Source of the DNA: Chloranthus sessilifolius
Taxonomy: Eukaryota; Streptophyta; Magnoliopsida; Chloranthales; Chloranthaceae
Direction: 5' to 3'
Assembly (NCBI GenBank): GCA_021018995.1
Contig: CM037596.1
Location: 12,971,501-13,035,500 of the forward strand
Length of the DNA: 64,000 nucleotides
Shown: in pieces, positions 53,554-64,000 of the stretch
How positions within the stretch are numbered: the stretch's first letter is position 1
How the letters are laid out: each line of letters starts with the position of its first letter
Made by a program: the position numbers and the translations under genes
Notes under the pieces: generated by a model
Seen by the model: the letters and a program-made list of their open reading frames with translations, nothing else
Database searches by the model: none
What the model was told of the DNA's origin: nothing

Positions 53554-54231
53554 TGCAGGTCAAGGCCAAGAAGATATTCTAAGAGAAGGTAACCAACCAC
53601 CAAAATGATTGAAGAAAAAAAATGGGCCCCTATGCGTCTTTGATCAATATAAATTGTCATGGCTAAATCCTTGGGTGGAAAGTGCCATGTGGCACACATC
53701 TTTGATCAATATAAATTGTCCAAGTCACAATCTATCCTTGGAACAAGTGTCAACCCAAAGAAACATGCCTGTAAGTGGCTGTGAACCATCCGATTGATGA
53801 ACTTTAATATCAACCATTAAAACTAAAAACAACAGTTAATATTGTAATCCACAGATCTGATGGTTTAAATCTCCCTAAAACACAATTTTTGGGCCTGTTG
53901 CACTTCATTTTATGATCTATTATTTTGACGGTACGGATCACCCAAATCTTAAAAGATTGTTGTATTATGTTCTCTTCCTAATAAATTGACATCACAATTG
54001 GCAAAGAACATGCATCATGAAATCTCTTCTTGCATGACTATGATTAACGCATCCATTGTCAGGGAAAATATCGCTGATTCTCTATACCTAAATATTGTGC
54101 ATCTATATCTACTGTGATTTTCTGAAAATCTATGTCCAAATAAAGCATGCATAACCGGAAGATTCACATATGAATGATAGGTAAGAAGTTAAAAAATGGA
54201 TAGCATGTAAATGAAATAAACCAGAACTTAC
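53554..54231. other. Intron-like region lacking the expected AUX/IAA exon
   Basis: It contains a direct repeat of 'tctttgatcaatataaattgtc' (about 53637 and 53699) and an intergenic-repeat-like stretch. The missing penultimate exon was probably lost or replaced here. Confidence 0.5.
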
Positions 54232-54654
54232 TCCCAGGGGACATCTCCGATGAGCATCCAATCACCATCTCTATCCTCGTAAGAGAGCACGTACTCTGAT
54301 ATGTGAAGAAGATCCCTCAGCTTGCTCTCATTTCGTCATTTCCCTCCCTGGAACTCCATGAGGCCCACACTGACCTGGAAAGCATGCACAAAAAACAGTA
54401 AATAAGTTCATGCTAATATACCTCGAATAAATTAGAACACAAACTCTGGTAGCATAATAGAAATATTGAATTTGAATAATTTTAAGAATCGGAACTGAAA
54501 TAACTGAGGTAAAACCACTGAACATTTTCTCAAGAGCCGAAGAGAGATCGAGATAAGTAGAGCAAGTTCTCAGGTCTACCTTCCTCAACTAAGGAGCACC
54601 ATCCATACTGACCTTGACAAGCAAGGGCAGGGAGCTCGGTTTTCCATCAACTTC

Positions 54655-54795
54655 TTCATTGTTTTTTGAATTTGTTGCCAAGGTGTTCTTTCTGAATGAT
54701 CTGATTGGTGGCCATCCATCAACTCATTCATTTTTTTTTGAAATTGTTGCTAAGGTGTTCTTTCTGAACTGATTGGTGGCCATCCCACAACCTGT
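54655..54795. repeat. Tandem duplication of about 70 bp in the AUX/IAA degron exon
   Basis: The segment ggtgttctttctgaa(tgat)ctgattggtggccatcc with its upstream T-run and 'ttgttgcc/taagg' occurs twice, offset by 68-72 bp. It duplicates the GWPPI coding part. Confidence 0.88.
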
Positions 54796-54798
54796 GCC

Positions 54799-55942
54799 CT
54801 GCAATAAATAGGAGTCCATTTGTGTACATGGATAACCAAAATCATCATTGGAACTCATCATTTGTTCCCCTCTTATTTGTGGGCAAGGAGGGCTTCAACC
54901 CATGACCTTATCTTACTAACACACTGACTAGATCAAAGGCTCAAACCCTAAATTAAAAATAATAAAAAAACGATAAAATCATGAGAGTTTACAAGCAAGA
55001 TGTCTGCTCCAGTCCAGTTCTCCAACCATGAGGCAATTTTCTCTTCCTTTACTTTGTAGAGGGAAAATAACACCATTTCCCCCTATCGAAGGGCATAAAG
55101 AGGTTGGAGCACGAACAAAATGTCAAGGGCATCGATCGAGAAGGGAATTTACATAGACATTAATCCACAAAAAAACAAAAAGAAAACTCAATCAAGGATC
55201 AAAGTAGCTGACACCTCATTGGAGTTGAGAGATGAGCATTGAAGTGAATCCTCTCTTGAAGTGGGAAGCAGCAGCACAAAAGAGAGCTCCTGCAAGCTCC
55301 TTAAAAATTGTTTAAAGAATTAAGTTGTCAAAAAAGAAGAGAAAATAGAATATATTATATATGAAGGGCAGAATTCAGCCAGCAAGGAGCTGCAAGAGTC
55401 GTACGAGCATCCTTAAATATTCATCCCTAATCGAAACCGATTCCAGACCGACTGAACCCATGAATAGTCCTAGTTGTAATTCATTCACACTAAAATTTGA
55501 GTTTTTGAAATTTAAATCTAATTTTCTTGTTTTAACTAGCCTAATGAAGGATTTACAAATCCCTAGGCCAAATCCAAATACACATCTTAAACCACCAAAC
55601 AAGAGATTTGTAAATTAAAATATTTCAAATCCTAGATTTGAAATGCTAGAATTTGAAGTTCCTAAATTCAAATACTCATTCCCAAATGCACCACCCTTAG
55701 CTAAATATAAAAAGCTGACAACTAGATACAGCCTGCTATGGCCGGGCTTGGGCAGTTGGGTTGAGTGCTTCAAGGAACGAGTTAGGGCCAGGCTAAATAA
55801 AATCTTAACTCAGCCTGAGTAGGGCCAAGCTGAGCTTAACCTTAACCCGACCCGTTGCCCCATTTAAGATCTTTCATGCTTTCTGTTTAATTTGGAATGA
55901 GTTGGTATCCGACCTGAGCACCCGCAACAGTGCTTGTATCCA
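54799..55942. other. No gene recognised
   Basis: The upstream exons of AUX/IAA are not found here. A GC-richer stretch (55740-55860) with repeated 'gggccaggct'-type words is probably an old repeat. Confidence 0.45.
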
Positions 55943-56185
55943 GAGTCTCCAAATCGGGGTTCAGCAATAATTCGGCGAGGTTTAAATTCGGAAAAATCCG
56001 CAAGTTCAGGGAATTATTCGGAGGAAAAATCAGTGATAAAAAGTTAAAATTTGGGAATTATTCGCGAATTATTCATGAATTTTTGTGATCAGACAAATTT
56101 TCGAAAAATTCGCGAATAATTTAAGATTAATTTGAGAGACCTTAAATTCGCGAATTTTTTTTAAAATGGGCGAATTTTGTGACTA
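55943..56185. mobile_element. Mutator-like MITE, copy 2
   Basis: It is flanked by the exact 10-bp repeat CTTGTATCCA (55933-55942 and 56186-56195). Ends are GAGTCTCCAAATCGG and, inverted, TAGTCACAAAATTCG. The interior, with repeated AATTATTCGCGAA, matches the MITE at 40982-41273. Confidence 0.78.
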
Positions 56186-58818
56186 CTTGTATCCATCTCA
56201 AACCAAAAACCTTATAAATGCACTAATTTTTTGGGCCCCAACTTAATCAAAAGTCAAAACAGAGCATGCATTGATTTGCATCCTCTGAAATATTTGTGTA
56301 GATCTCGAAGCTGACTTTGATCAAGACTTTAAATCAAGTAATGCCACTTGCGCTCAGCTCCTGCTATCTAATACCACTAGCTCAACGATTAAAACTTGAC
56401 AGGCCGCAGGCGCACGGATATTAATAACCAATCAATCAGTGAGAACACATTTTCTTTTTACTTTTCAAACATATTATGCTAAAGTATCAAGTATGTATGT
56501 TTTTTTTCGTCTTTCAATGTTGGCCACAGGTTAATCCATCTTCAACCATTGGATTGTAAGTCTTTACATTCCGCTTTTTTTAACGGCAGGATGCGACCTT
56601 TGGGCTAAAATATTGGACGGCCCAAATCTAATAAAATATTGAAAAAGTCAAATTTTGAAAACAAAAGAGTGAATGAAAAACAAAAGAAAGCTATTATTTG
56701 TATACTACTTTTTTCCTTCCTCCAAACTTAAATAGAAAATAAAGCAGTGTGCAAATAGCAAAAGTTGGAGTCTAGGTGTGCACCCAGCAGATATATGTGC
56801 ACTCATCCTTAAATATTCATCCCATATTTCTCATTCTTCTCTCTGAAAATAAAGACAAAAACCCAACCTCACCCTATAATTTCTCCATACAAACAGGATA
56901 ACTTAATACCTAAGCAATTTCTGCAAAAAAAAAAAAGGTTACCTTTTGATCCCTGTAAATACAGAACCATCAAGGAGATCAAGGAGCCCACATCCTCAAA
57001 AACTGCATTATTAGAAAGATACTGATATACATATACGAAGCAGCCTGCAATATACTAAAAACTGTGTTAGCAACTCTCTTTACACTACATATCAGAAAGA
57101 TACTGATATCATGCTATCATATCTGAAATGAGGAATGCACCAACAAAAAATAAGACATTCACCAAGAAATAGTGTAAGCATATTACATCTTGACATGTAT
57201 ACCATGGCAATGGAATCAAGACCCCAAGAAATACTACTCATCTTCACTATAATAATGCCAGCACGCCAAATCAGAGACTAAGGGTACATTTGGTGTGCCT
57301 CAAAAATGTTAATTTAGCATAAATATAAAAAATACAGTTTCCTAAATAGTAATTTAATAATATGACCTGCTTAGAAGTTAAAATAGTAATTCTAATTTAA
57401 ATCTGTGAAAGTGTGATTTCAGAAATTCTATTCAGCTCCCTCCCTCACTCACTCACGCTCTCTCTCTCTCTCAGTCCGACCCTTGACTGCAAAGAAGGGG
57501 GCAACTAGAGTTACAACCACTTAATCACTCAGTTAACTCGGTAAAAAACCTTTGCCTGGCATTCCACTTTTCTCCCCCTTTGGCTATGCAATGGGTTAGG
57601 ATGCCAAACCATGTGGATACTGAAAGGAACAAGGTTAGGTGTCGACGGAAGAAGGTGCGATTTTCTAGGCACCAAGTCTTACCAATTCGACATGTTGGAT
57701 CTCAATCTGTTACATAGTCAGGTTCAGATTAGCCCCAAGTCTTACCAATTTAATGTTTGGGAGTGAGTCAGGTTGATTTCGTCTCCAAAATAGAGCTCAC
57801 ACGCTTGTAAACACTTTACACTGAAGTGCACAGTGCACAAACCCTTAACACTTAGCTAGCTTGATGAAAACTGTGGATCTAAGCAGCTCTCAAATGGTTC
57901 AAATATTGCCTCCATGCCCTAGTCAGACCACTTATTTATTTTTATTTATTATTATTATTTTGTTTAGGTAAGTTGGGATTGAACTTGTGACCTCAAAAAA
58001 ATAATTTTTACATTATTTTCTCCACTTCGCTCACCATCTTTCAAGCCATAACTCTTGAGCGCGAAAAAGTTTTGCAAAGGAAGGCATGACAAAAAATATT
58101 TTTCAGAATATTAATGAATTATCCATGCTCCATCTATCCAAGGGTTGTAAAACTACCTAATTAGTAATTTAGGATATTTATTAGATGAATCCCTAGAATA
58201 TTACACATAGGGGCTAGTCCAAAAGCCCAAATGCCACCCATGTCACCATGCACTTACTATTTTCCTAAACCTCTTTCTCACTCAATCATATAAGCTAGGC
58301 CAATGACTTATGTCAAGAAATTATTAAAATTATAATTATCAATAAAATAAGTATAGCCCTTTTATTTTTTTATATTAAAAAAAATTAATATGTGAAGATA
58401 TTATCTATCAACTATATATAACAAAATTATATGTCAGATCTAAATCGGGTTTGGAGCGGTTTTGTTTTTGGGTACAGGTCCAAAATCCAAAGAGCCGGAC
58501 CCAGCCGAAATATAACTCTGGACGTGACTCATTGGCACCCCTTTTGGGCTAGAAGTGCGCATTAGGCCAAACCTAGCCCATTTACACCCCCTTATCTATT
58601 GTAACAAAAGATTGACATATTATTAGTGTAAGAAAGTAGGAGAAGCAAAAGAGCACTGAAGAATTTGAGTGTAAAAAATCATGAAAGGTGAAGCTGTGAA
58701 TATCTTAGCGGAGTCTAGACAAAGGACTCCTATACTCTGTCACAAAATTCTCCGAATTAATAAAAAAAAAATGGAATAGGTTGATAAGGTTAACGATAGA
58801 AGAAGAAGAAAATCTCTG
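56186..58818. other. No gene recognised
   Basis: AT-rich intergenic DNA with a short (CT)n run at about 57457-57472 and poly-A/T runs. No ORF with a domain was found. Confidence 0.5.
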
Positions 58819-60028
58819 TTGTGTAAACTATCACAACAGAGAAAGTATTGGGCTATGCTAAGAAATTTATGTGATGGTCCAGTACAATCTGGGTTCTTTG
58901 CAAATTTAAAAGTTCTAATTGTGAAAGGGTGTAACATGAATCGACGCTTACCAAGTTACCAATTGGTCTACTGTCACGAGTTCCCAATTTTGAAAATATT
59001 GATGTCTCGTCTTGTGATGAATTGCGAGAGTTTTTTTACTCTACGGAGAGCTGAGAAGATGATGTTGTGCTTACCAAGTTAAAATTGATAAACTTGAAAG
59101 GATTGAAAATTTTAACCACAATATGGAAGGGGCACATACCACGTGGAAGCCTTCAAATCTTAGAGAAGCTCGAAGTTGAACAGTGTAACAAGTTAAGCAC
59201 TCTTCCCAAGCAATCTGCTACAAAGGGGTGCACAAATTAGAAAACATTGTAGTTTCTTCTTGCCATGAGTTACAAGAGCTTAAAAATGCTATACTTACCA
59301 AGCTAACATGGTTATAGTTGAAGAGTTTGAAAATTTTAACAAAAATAGGGAAGGGGCACATACCACATGGAAGCCTCCAGAGCTTAAAAATGCTCGAAGT
59401 GGAGTTTTGCCATCGCTTGAGGTATCTTTTGACACCCACTTTAGGGCAGACAATTCAAGCTCTCGAGTCTCTCAAAATATATAATTGTGATCAATTCAAT
59501 AGATTAATCTGATGTGAAGCAAGAAATCCCCTCAGATTGACAACACCTCCATTAACCTTTCAAAACTTAAGACAGCTAAGAATAGGTGGCAGCGAAAGCC
59601 TTGAGTACATTTTCTCGTGGAAGTTGGGACGTGCGCTCGGAGAACTTGAGGAACTTTACTTATCCTATTGAAACAGAATGCAAGCGATAATTACAGAGGA
59701 GGAGAAGGTGGAAATGCTGGATTCGTGTGTGCTCCCGCAGTTAAAGAAACTTAGTCTAGATTACCTACCAAATTTGTGGTGTTTCTGTCAAAGACGAGCA
59801 CTTTTTACTATGGCTTCATTGGAAGAGATTTTAGTGAAAAACAGTTGGAGTCTAAGGAGGCTTCGTCTAGGACTCCAAAACACGCCCAATTTAAGGAAAA
59901 TTAAAGCACAGGAAAAATGGTTTGAATCGCTGCAATGCGGAGACAACAACCTCACAAAGTCAAGATTGCAACGTTTCTTTGAAGTTATACCTAACAGGCA
60001 TGTAGTAGCTCTATTCGCACTAATGTAA
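58819..60028 (+). pseudogene. C-terminal LRR region of a CC-NBS-LRR resistance gene, decayed
   Basis: Frames in turn show leucine-rich repeats of the RPS2/RPS5-like class: GFFANLKVLIVKGCNM, GLKILTTIWKGHIPRGSLQ, LKMLEVEFCHRLRYLL, ALESLKIYNCDQFNRLI, TFQNLRQLRIGGSESLEYIF, LGELEELYL, CVLPQLKKLSLDYLPNLWCF, MASLEEILVKNSWSLRRLRL and NLRKIKAQEKWFESLQ. The last 116 codons (59678-60028) are open and end in a normal stop. Stops and frameshifts lie upstream, and no NB-ARC (P-loop, GLPL) is in the window. Such proteins recognise pathogen effectors inside the cell. Confidence 0.88.
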
Positions 60029-60766
60029 AATTATAACTGGAGCTGGCAACTGACCTGATCAGTAGAGCACAAAAAGCAAGTCATTCGCCGCATGGACCTT
60101 GAAACGTGTTGATTACTAGAGCATGAAAATCTGTGCACATCTAAAGGTCCATGCAGCCATCCCCCTGTTTTTTTTCCTTTTCAGTAACCTGGATGACGCG
60201 GGACGGAGACCCTAAAATGCGGAATATGATTTTTATGCAGATTTTGCCGAAATTAATGAAATTAAATCAGGTTTAATCGCAAAATTATCTTTGATACCTT
60301 TAGCATTTTGCAGAATTCAGATGGATAGATCACACGAGATCCAGGTAGGGTCCAGTCCAACGCGCAAGTACTTTTAGAGTCGAGGCAAGATCGGCCTAGA
60401 GATAAGACTCTAGCTTTTTCAAGCTTAGGCGCTCGTCTTCGGTCCGATGTAGATTCATGGATTCCAAATTAGGTTGTCAAAGGGAATTAGGGTTTGTAAA
60501 AGGCTTATGGCTGTTAGATCGGTTTATGGTTTTGGAAAGGGTGTTGGCTATGTTTGATTTAGGGTTTCAAAAGGCTCAGGGTTTTGGGATCGAAAGGAAA
60601 CAATTAGGCTACGGTGTAGGGGAAGCAAACACCGATCGAGAGATAGCAAATTTAATAGAGAAAATAACAATGGCCTTGGGAATCACTCCCTTGGCCTCAC
60701 ACCAAACCTATCTCAAGCATAAAAGCATTCAAATAATCAATCAACTAATTAAAAAGTGTTTACAAG

Positions 60767-60782
60767 CCTCTATATATAGACC
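60767..60782 (-). promoter_or_regulatory. TATA box in the putative LTR
   Basis: The minus strand reads TCTATATATAGAGG, a strong plant TATA consensus, correctly placed for LTR transcription toward the minus-strand element. Confidence 0.55.
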
Positions 60783-60884
60783 ACCAATAATTAAACTCGA
60801 AATAAAAAGTCTTAATACTCGTAAAACACTAAAAGGCAACTTTCCGCATAAAATTAGAAATAAAAGAAAACTAAAATCGTTGGT

Positions 60885-61080
60885 GGCGGCGCGCTGCGGC
60901 ACTGTGACAGTGCGCTGCTGTGGTAGTGTGCTGCGGTAGATGTCATGGCGCGCTGCTGTGGCGGCTTGCTGCGGCAGATGTCGTGGCGTGCTGCGGTAGA
61001 TGTCACGGCGCGCTGCTGTGGCAGCTTGCTGCGGCAGATGTCGCGGCGTGCTGCTGTGGTGGCGTGCTGCGGCAATTGTC
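60885..61080. repeat. GC-rich minisatellite, 60-bp unit
   Basis: The units 60938-60997 and 60998-61057 are nearly identical (AGATGTCAYGGCGCGCTGCT...), with partial units on both sides, all built from GCTGCGGCAGATGTCG-like subrepeats. It is sharply GC-rich in an AT-rich setting. Confidence 0.9.
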
Positions 61081-61143
61081 ATGTGTACTGCTATCATGTA
61101 TGCTCTCTTGGCCGGTTGTCATGAGCGGCGTGTTTTCTTTACT

Positions 61144-61443
61144 TTACTCTTTCTCCTCTGGGATTCCTCTATGCTTCTTCCGACGCCGGTAAAACTGATG
61201 TGATCCAAATTTGATGTCCATATATACGTCTCCGTCAATTTTTCCGAACCAAATAGGTTTCATCACCGATGAAACGCGCTCGTGGTAGGTGTCAATCAAA
61301 TAGGGGTTTAAGCAGCGGACCTCATTCTCGTGGATCCAAGTGTTTTCGGACTCCGGTTTTCTGACCCATTTAACCAAGTACTTCTGTAATCCCCCGTCAT
61401 GTGTAAAGACGGCATGATCATTGATTATATCCTCTAATTTCAT
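61144..61443 (-). pseudogene. Chromodomain-like end of the second chromovirus
   Basis: The frame reads LEDIINDHAVFTHDGGLQKY, LVKWVRKPESENTWIHENEV, LNPYLIDTYHERV. The YLVKW...ENTW pattern is a chromodomain. It ends with a basic tail and a stop at 61144. It follows the integrase C-terminus with a frame change at about 61430. Confidence 0.82.
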
Positions 61444-62950
61444 CTGTTCTCTGTTTACTTGGGGAAGGAAGAGGTATAGGTTGCAAGGTTGGATTAGGGC
61501 TGGGACTAGGAGGTGGCTGGAGTGGGTTTTCAGGAGGTGGGGTGAAACCTAAGTAAGGAACCAATTCCTCCACATTAAACGTTGAACTAACCCCCATACT
61601 AGGAGGAACCTCGAGCACGTAAGCATTAGGACCACTCTTCGCCAAAATTCTAAAAGGCCCAGTGCCTCGAGATTGGAGCTTCTTTGCGGATCCCGATGGG
61701 AACTGCTCAGCCTAACCCGGACCATCACATAATCACCCACATTAAATTCTTTAGAATGCCTGTGAGCATCTGCAGATAATTTATATTGATTGTTGCTTGA
61801 ATTAATTTTCTGTTTAATTTCGGCATGTAAGCTATGAATGTGTTGTGCAAATGTATCGGCAGACTCTGACACTGTGGGATGCAGACATGGGGATCAAGTC
61901 TAATGGGGTCCTAGGCCTATGACCATGCACTACCTCAAAAGGACTCATGCCTATGAACCTATTGACAGAATTATTATAGGCAAACTCAGCTGTGGATAAG
62001 ATGGTATCCGAGGTCCTAACATGATCACCGACAAGACTACGAAGGAGATTCCCAAGGCTCCCATTGGTGCTTTCGGTTTGGCCATCCGTTTGAGGGTGGT
62101 AAGCTGTCGAGAATTGGAGCAATGTGCCCATCATGTGCCAAAGGGTCTTCCAAAAATAACTAGTAAATTTAACATCCCTATCAGACACAATGGTTTTGGG
62201 TAACCCATGAAGACGCACTACCTCCGCGAAAAATAATTTAGTAATATGAGATGCATCGGAGGTTTTGGAACAAGGAATGAAGTGGGCCATTTTGGAAAAT
62301 CAGTTCACTACAACAAAAATGGAATCGTGCTTCCTAGGGGTCTTAGGAAGTCCAAGCATGAAATCCATAGAGAGGTTTTGCCACGGTGTGTGTGGCACGG
62401 GTAAAGGAGTGTACAAGCCAGTATTTTGTTTGGTCTGTTTTGACACTTGGCAAGTACGACAATGTTTGACAACCCGAGCGACATCTCTCATTAGGCTAGG
62501 CCAAAAGAACCTATCCTCTACGAGCGCAACAGTTTTATTACGCCCGAAATGTCCGGCCATCCCTCCAACATGTAACTCCCAAATGAGAAAGTCACGCAGT
62601 GAAGTGCGAGGGATGCAAAGGCGATTGCCTTTAAACAAGTACCCATCCTGGATGGTGTACACAGAGTGTGCGCTGGTCGGGTTACTAAGGAGAGTAGTGT
62701 ACTCAACCCCAAAATCTGGGCACTCGGGGTACTCATCCTTTAACTTTTCAAATCCAACGACGTCGGTGCTCATTGTGCGCAAAGTCACCACTCGCCGACT
62801 AAGTGCATCAGCGACTCTATTTTCAGCACCGGCCTTATGCTTTAACACGAATGTGAATCCTTGAAGGTAGTCAACCCACTTCGCGTGCCTTGGGTTCAAC
62901 TTCTTATGTGAAGCAAGAAAGCGTAAGGCTTCATGGTCAGAAAACAGCAC
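61418..62950 (-). pseudogene. Integrase (and RNase H end) of the second chromovirus
   Basis: From 62950 down: the RNase H end (FSDHEALRFLASHKKLNPRH, VLKHKAGAENRVADALSR), then zinc-binding HVGGMAGHFGRNKT, CRTCQVSKQ, SMDFMLGLPK, and in a second frame RLHGLPKTIVSDRDVKFTS, HPQTDGQTESTNGSL and AEFAYNNSVNRFIGMSPFEV. The C-terminus has FNVGDYVMVRVR and KSGPNAYVLEVPPSMGVSST FNVEELVPYLGF. The three DDE residues are visible. Frame breaks are near 62295, 61850 and 61640. Confidence 0.9.
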
Positions 62951-62992
62951 AAATTCCTGCGGTCTAAGATAATGTTTCCAATACCAAAGAGA

Positions 62993-64000
62993 TCAAACGA
63001 CCGCATAGAACTCCTTGTCAAAGGTGGAGTATTTTTGCTTCGCCTCATTAAGTTTTTCACTAAAATAGGTCATGGGGTGACCCTCTTGGCTAAGCACTCC
63101 TATGCCTACATCCGATGCGTCGCATGCGACTTCGAAGACTTTGAAAAAGTTCGATAAGTGCATGACGGGTGCACTACTCATTTGTTGTTTGATCTCAGCA
63201 AAGGCTTTCGTCGCTGCTTTGCCCCATTTAAAGTTCCCCTTTTTCATGCAATTAGTGATTGGGGCCATGATGGTGCTAAAACTTTTGATGAAGCGACGAT
63301 AAAAAATAGCCAAACCATGGAAGCTACGGACATCGTGTATGTTCTTAGGCTCGGGTCACTCCACAATGGCTCTAACCTTTTCGGGGTCCGCGACCATTCC
63401 ACTGGCTGATATAATAAATCCCAAGAAAACAACAGAACGTTGCATGAAGGTGCATTTCTTGAGATTTGCAAACAACTTTTCGCCCTTGAGGGTTTCACAA
63501 ACCAACCTAAGGTGGGTCAAGTGTTGATCCTTGTCGTGACTATAGATCAAGATGTCATTGAAATAAACAAGGAATTTGCTTCGAAACGGCCTCAACACAT
63601 GGGTCATGAGTCGCATGAAAGTACTCAGGGCGTTAGAAAGCCCAAAAGGAATGACCATCCACTCATAAAGACCATCCTTAGTCTTAAAGGCGGTTTTCCA
63701 CTCATCACTGGGGCGGATGTGGACTTGATGGTAGCCACTCTTAAGGTTTATCTTTGAAAAGATAGTAGCACCAACCATCATGTCAAGCATGTCATCGAGC
63801 CTTGGTATGGGAAACTGATACTTAACCGTAATTTTATTGATTGCACGGCTATCCACACACATGCGCCATGTACCATCTTTCTTAGGAGTGAGTAGGGCAG
63901 GTACGGCACACGGGCTCAGACTCTCTTGAATGAACCCCTTCTGAAGGAGCTCATTGACTTGCCGAGTCAACTCGATGTGCTCAACCAGATTCAACCTATA
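62993..64000 (-). pseudogene. Reverse transcriptase and RNase H start of the second chromovirus
   Basis: The element runs off the window at 64000. The RT shows [75 protein letters not shown], then [11 protein letters not shown], where the family has YxDD (first Asp is Asn). [13 protein letters not shown] follows. RNase H begins [19 protein letters not shown] and [18 protein letters not shown] frameshift lies near 63300-63360. The set is a Ty3/gypsy chromovirus of a lineage other than the element at 1-3134. Confidence 0.92.

Larger units (their letters stand above)
53516..54798 (-). pseudogene. AUX/IAA transcriptional repressor pseudogene
   Basis: Three exon pieces are seen. Exon a (54798 to about 54505) has AQVVGWPPI (the domain II degron bound by TIR1/AFB), then VDGKPSSLPLLVKVSMDGAP-stop-LRKVDLRT, YLDLSSALEKMF (PB1 domain III). 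Exon b (54374-54232) has [15 protein letters not shown], a frameshift, then [20 protein letters not shown] and [12 protein letters not shown], with CAG/ and /GTAAGT borders. Exon c (53553-53516) has APRAMEKCKNRN-stop. The exon for the 'RRLRIMKGSEAIGL' part and the EAR-motif exon are missing. AUX/IAA proteins repress auxin-response factors; this copy has a TAG in domain III and a duplicated degron segment. Confidence 0.9.
60029..61143 (-). mobile_element. Putative 3' LTR of the minus-strand chromovirus
   Basis: It lies just past the chromovirus stop. On the minus strand a purine tract AGAGGAGAAAGAG (about 61148-61160) precedes it. A TATA box (GTCTATATATAGAGGC, 60767-60781) sits inside, with a 60-bp repeat upstream of it. 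Exact borders could not be set; the low-coordinate edge is between about 60030 and 60200. The plus-strand ORF 60457-60939 is judged spurious. Confidence 0.5.

Noticed and set aside
60457..60939. 160-residue plus-strand ORF
   Set aside because: It has no domain, ends in the GC minisatellite and overlaps the putative LTR; composition looks like translated non-coding DNA.
60741..61203. Ala/Arg/His- or Cys/Gly-rich ORFs on both strands
   Set aside because: They are translations of the 60-bp minisatellite.
61144..64000. Endogenous pararetrovirus instead of a retrotransposon
   Set aside because: An integrase core and a chromodomain are present, which pararetroviruses lack; the order RT-RNase H-integrase is Ty3/gypsy.

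Overview
The window is nuclear DNA of a flowering plant with a large, repeat-rich genome. Its content is Ty3/gypsy chromoviruses, Ty1/copia elements, an L1-type LINE with a plant-type RNase H, hAT/Mutator/CACTA-like short elements, and fragments of typical plant genes (LRK10L/WAK-like receptor kinase, AUX/IAA, type I DnaJ, CC-NBS-LRR). No intact host gene, tRNA, rRNA or CRISPR array was found. Nearly every coding region carries stops or frameshifts.

Layout. 1-3134 (+): decayed pol of a Tekay/Del-type chromovirus. 3135-4549: a promoter-like region with palindrome repeats and a short ORF. 4550-7026 and 7027-9111 (+): two 5'-truncated long LTRs. 9898-20562 (-): a LINE bounded by a 14-bp target-site duplication (TSD), split by a full copia element (15381-20366, TSD CACTT). 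21119-21273: a CACTA-like MITE. 21690-32105: remains of a second copia whose 3' LTR hosts a deep nest: a gypsy LTR, in it a hAT element (TSD ATCCCGAT), in that another gypsy LTR, in that one more. 32106-40670: pieces of receptor-kinase pseudogenes, a clean solo LTR (32841-35432, TSD TTTTT) and a cluster of foldback MITEs. 42710-50800 (-): a gag-only gypsy element with two ~2.9-kb LTRs (TSD GAGGG) that split an old copia RNase H fragment. 52954-54798 (-): a DnaJ exon and an AUX/IAA pseudogene. 58819-60028 (+): the LRR end of a resistance-gene pseudogene. 61144-64000 (-): a second chromovirus, cut by the window edge.

The main novelty is one family of 2-3 kb LTRs, with at least eight copies here. 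They start TGTAAYANCCC and most end GGGCTGTCACA (two end GGGTCATCAYA). Each carries the same ordered internal parts: a promoter, a palindromic GATCGATC or GATTAATC array of very variable size, a 57-69 nt segment flanked by splice-like signals, a conserved short hairpin, a second acceptor-like site, and a short reading frame for an acidic peptide (SD-DY-PE...PPEEFF). This suggests an undescribed spliced transcript or small peptide encoded in the LTRs, alongside a fast-evolving palindrome satellite.
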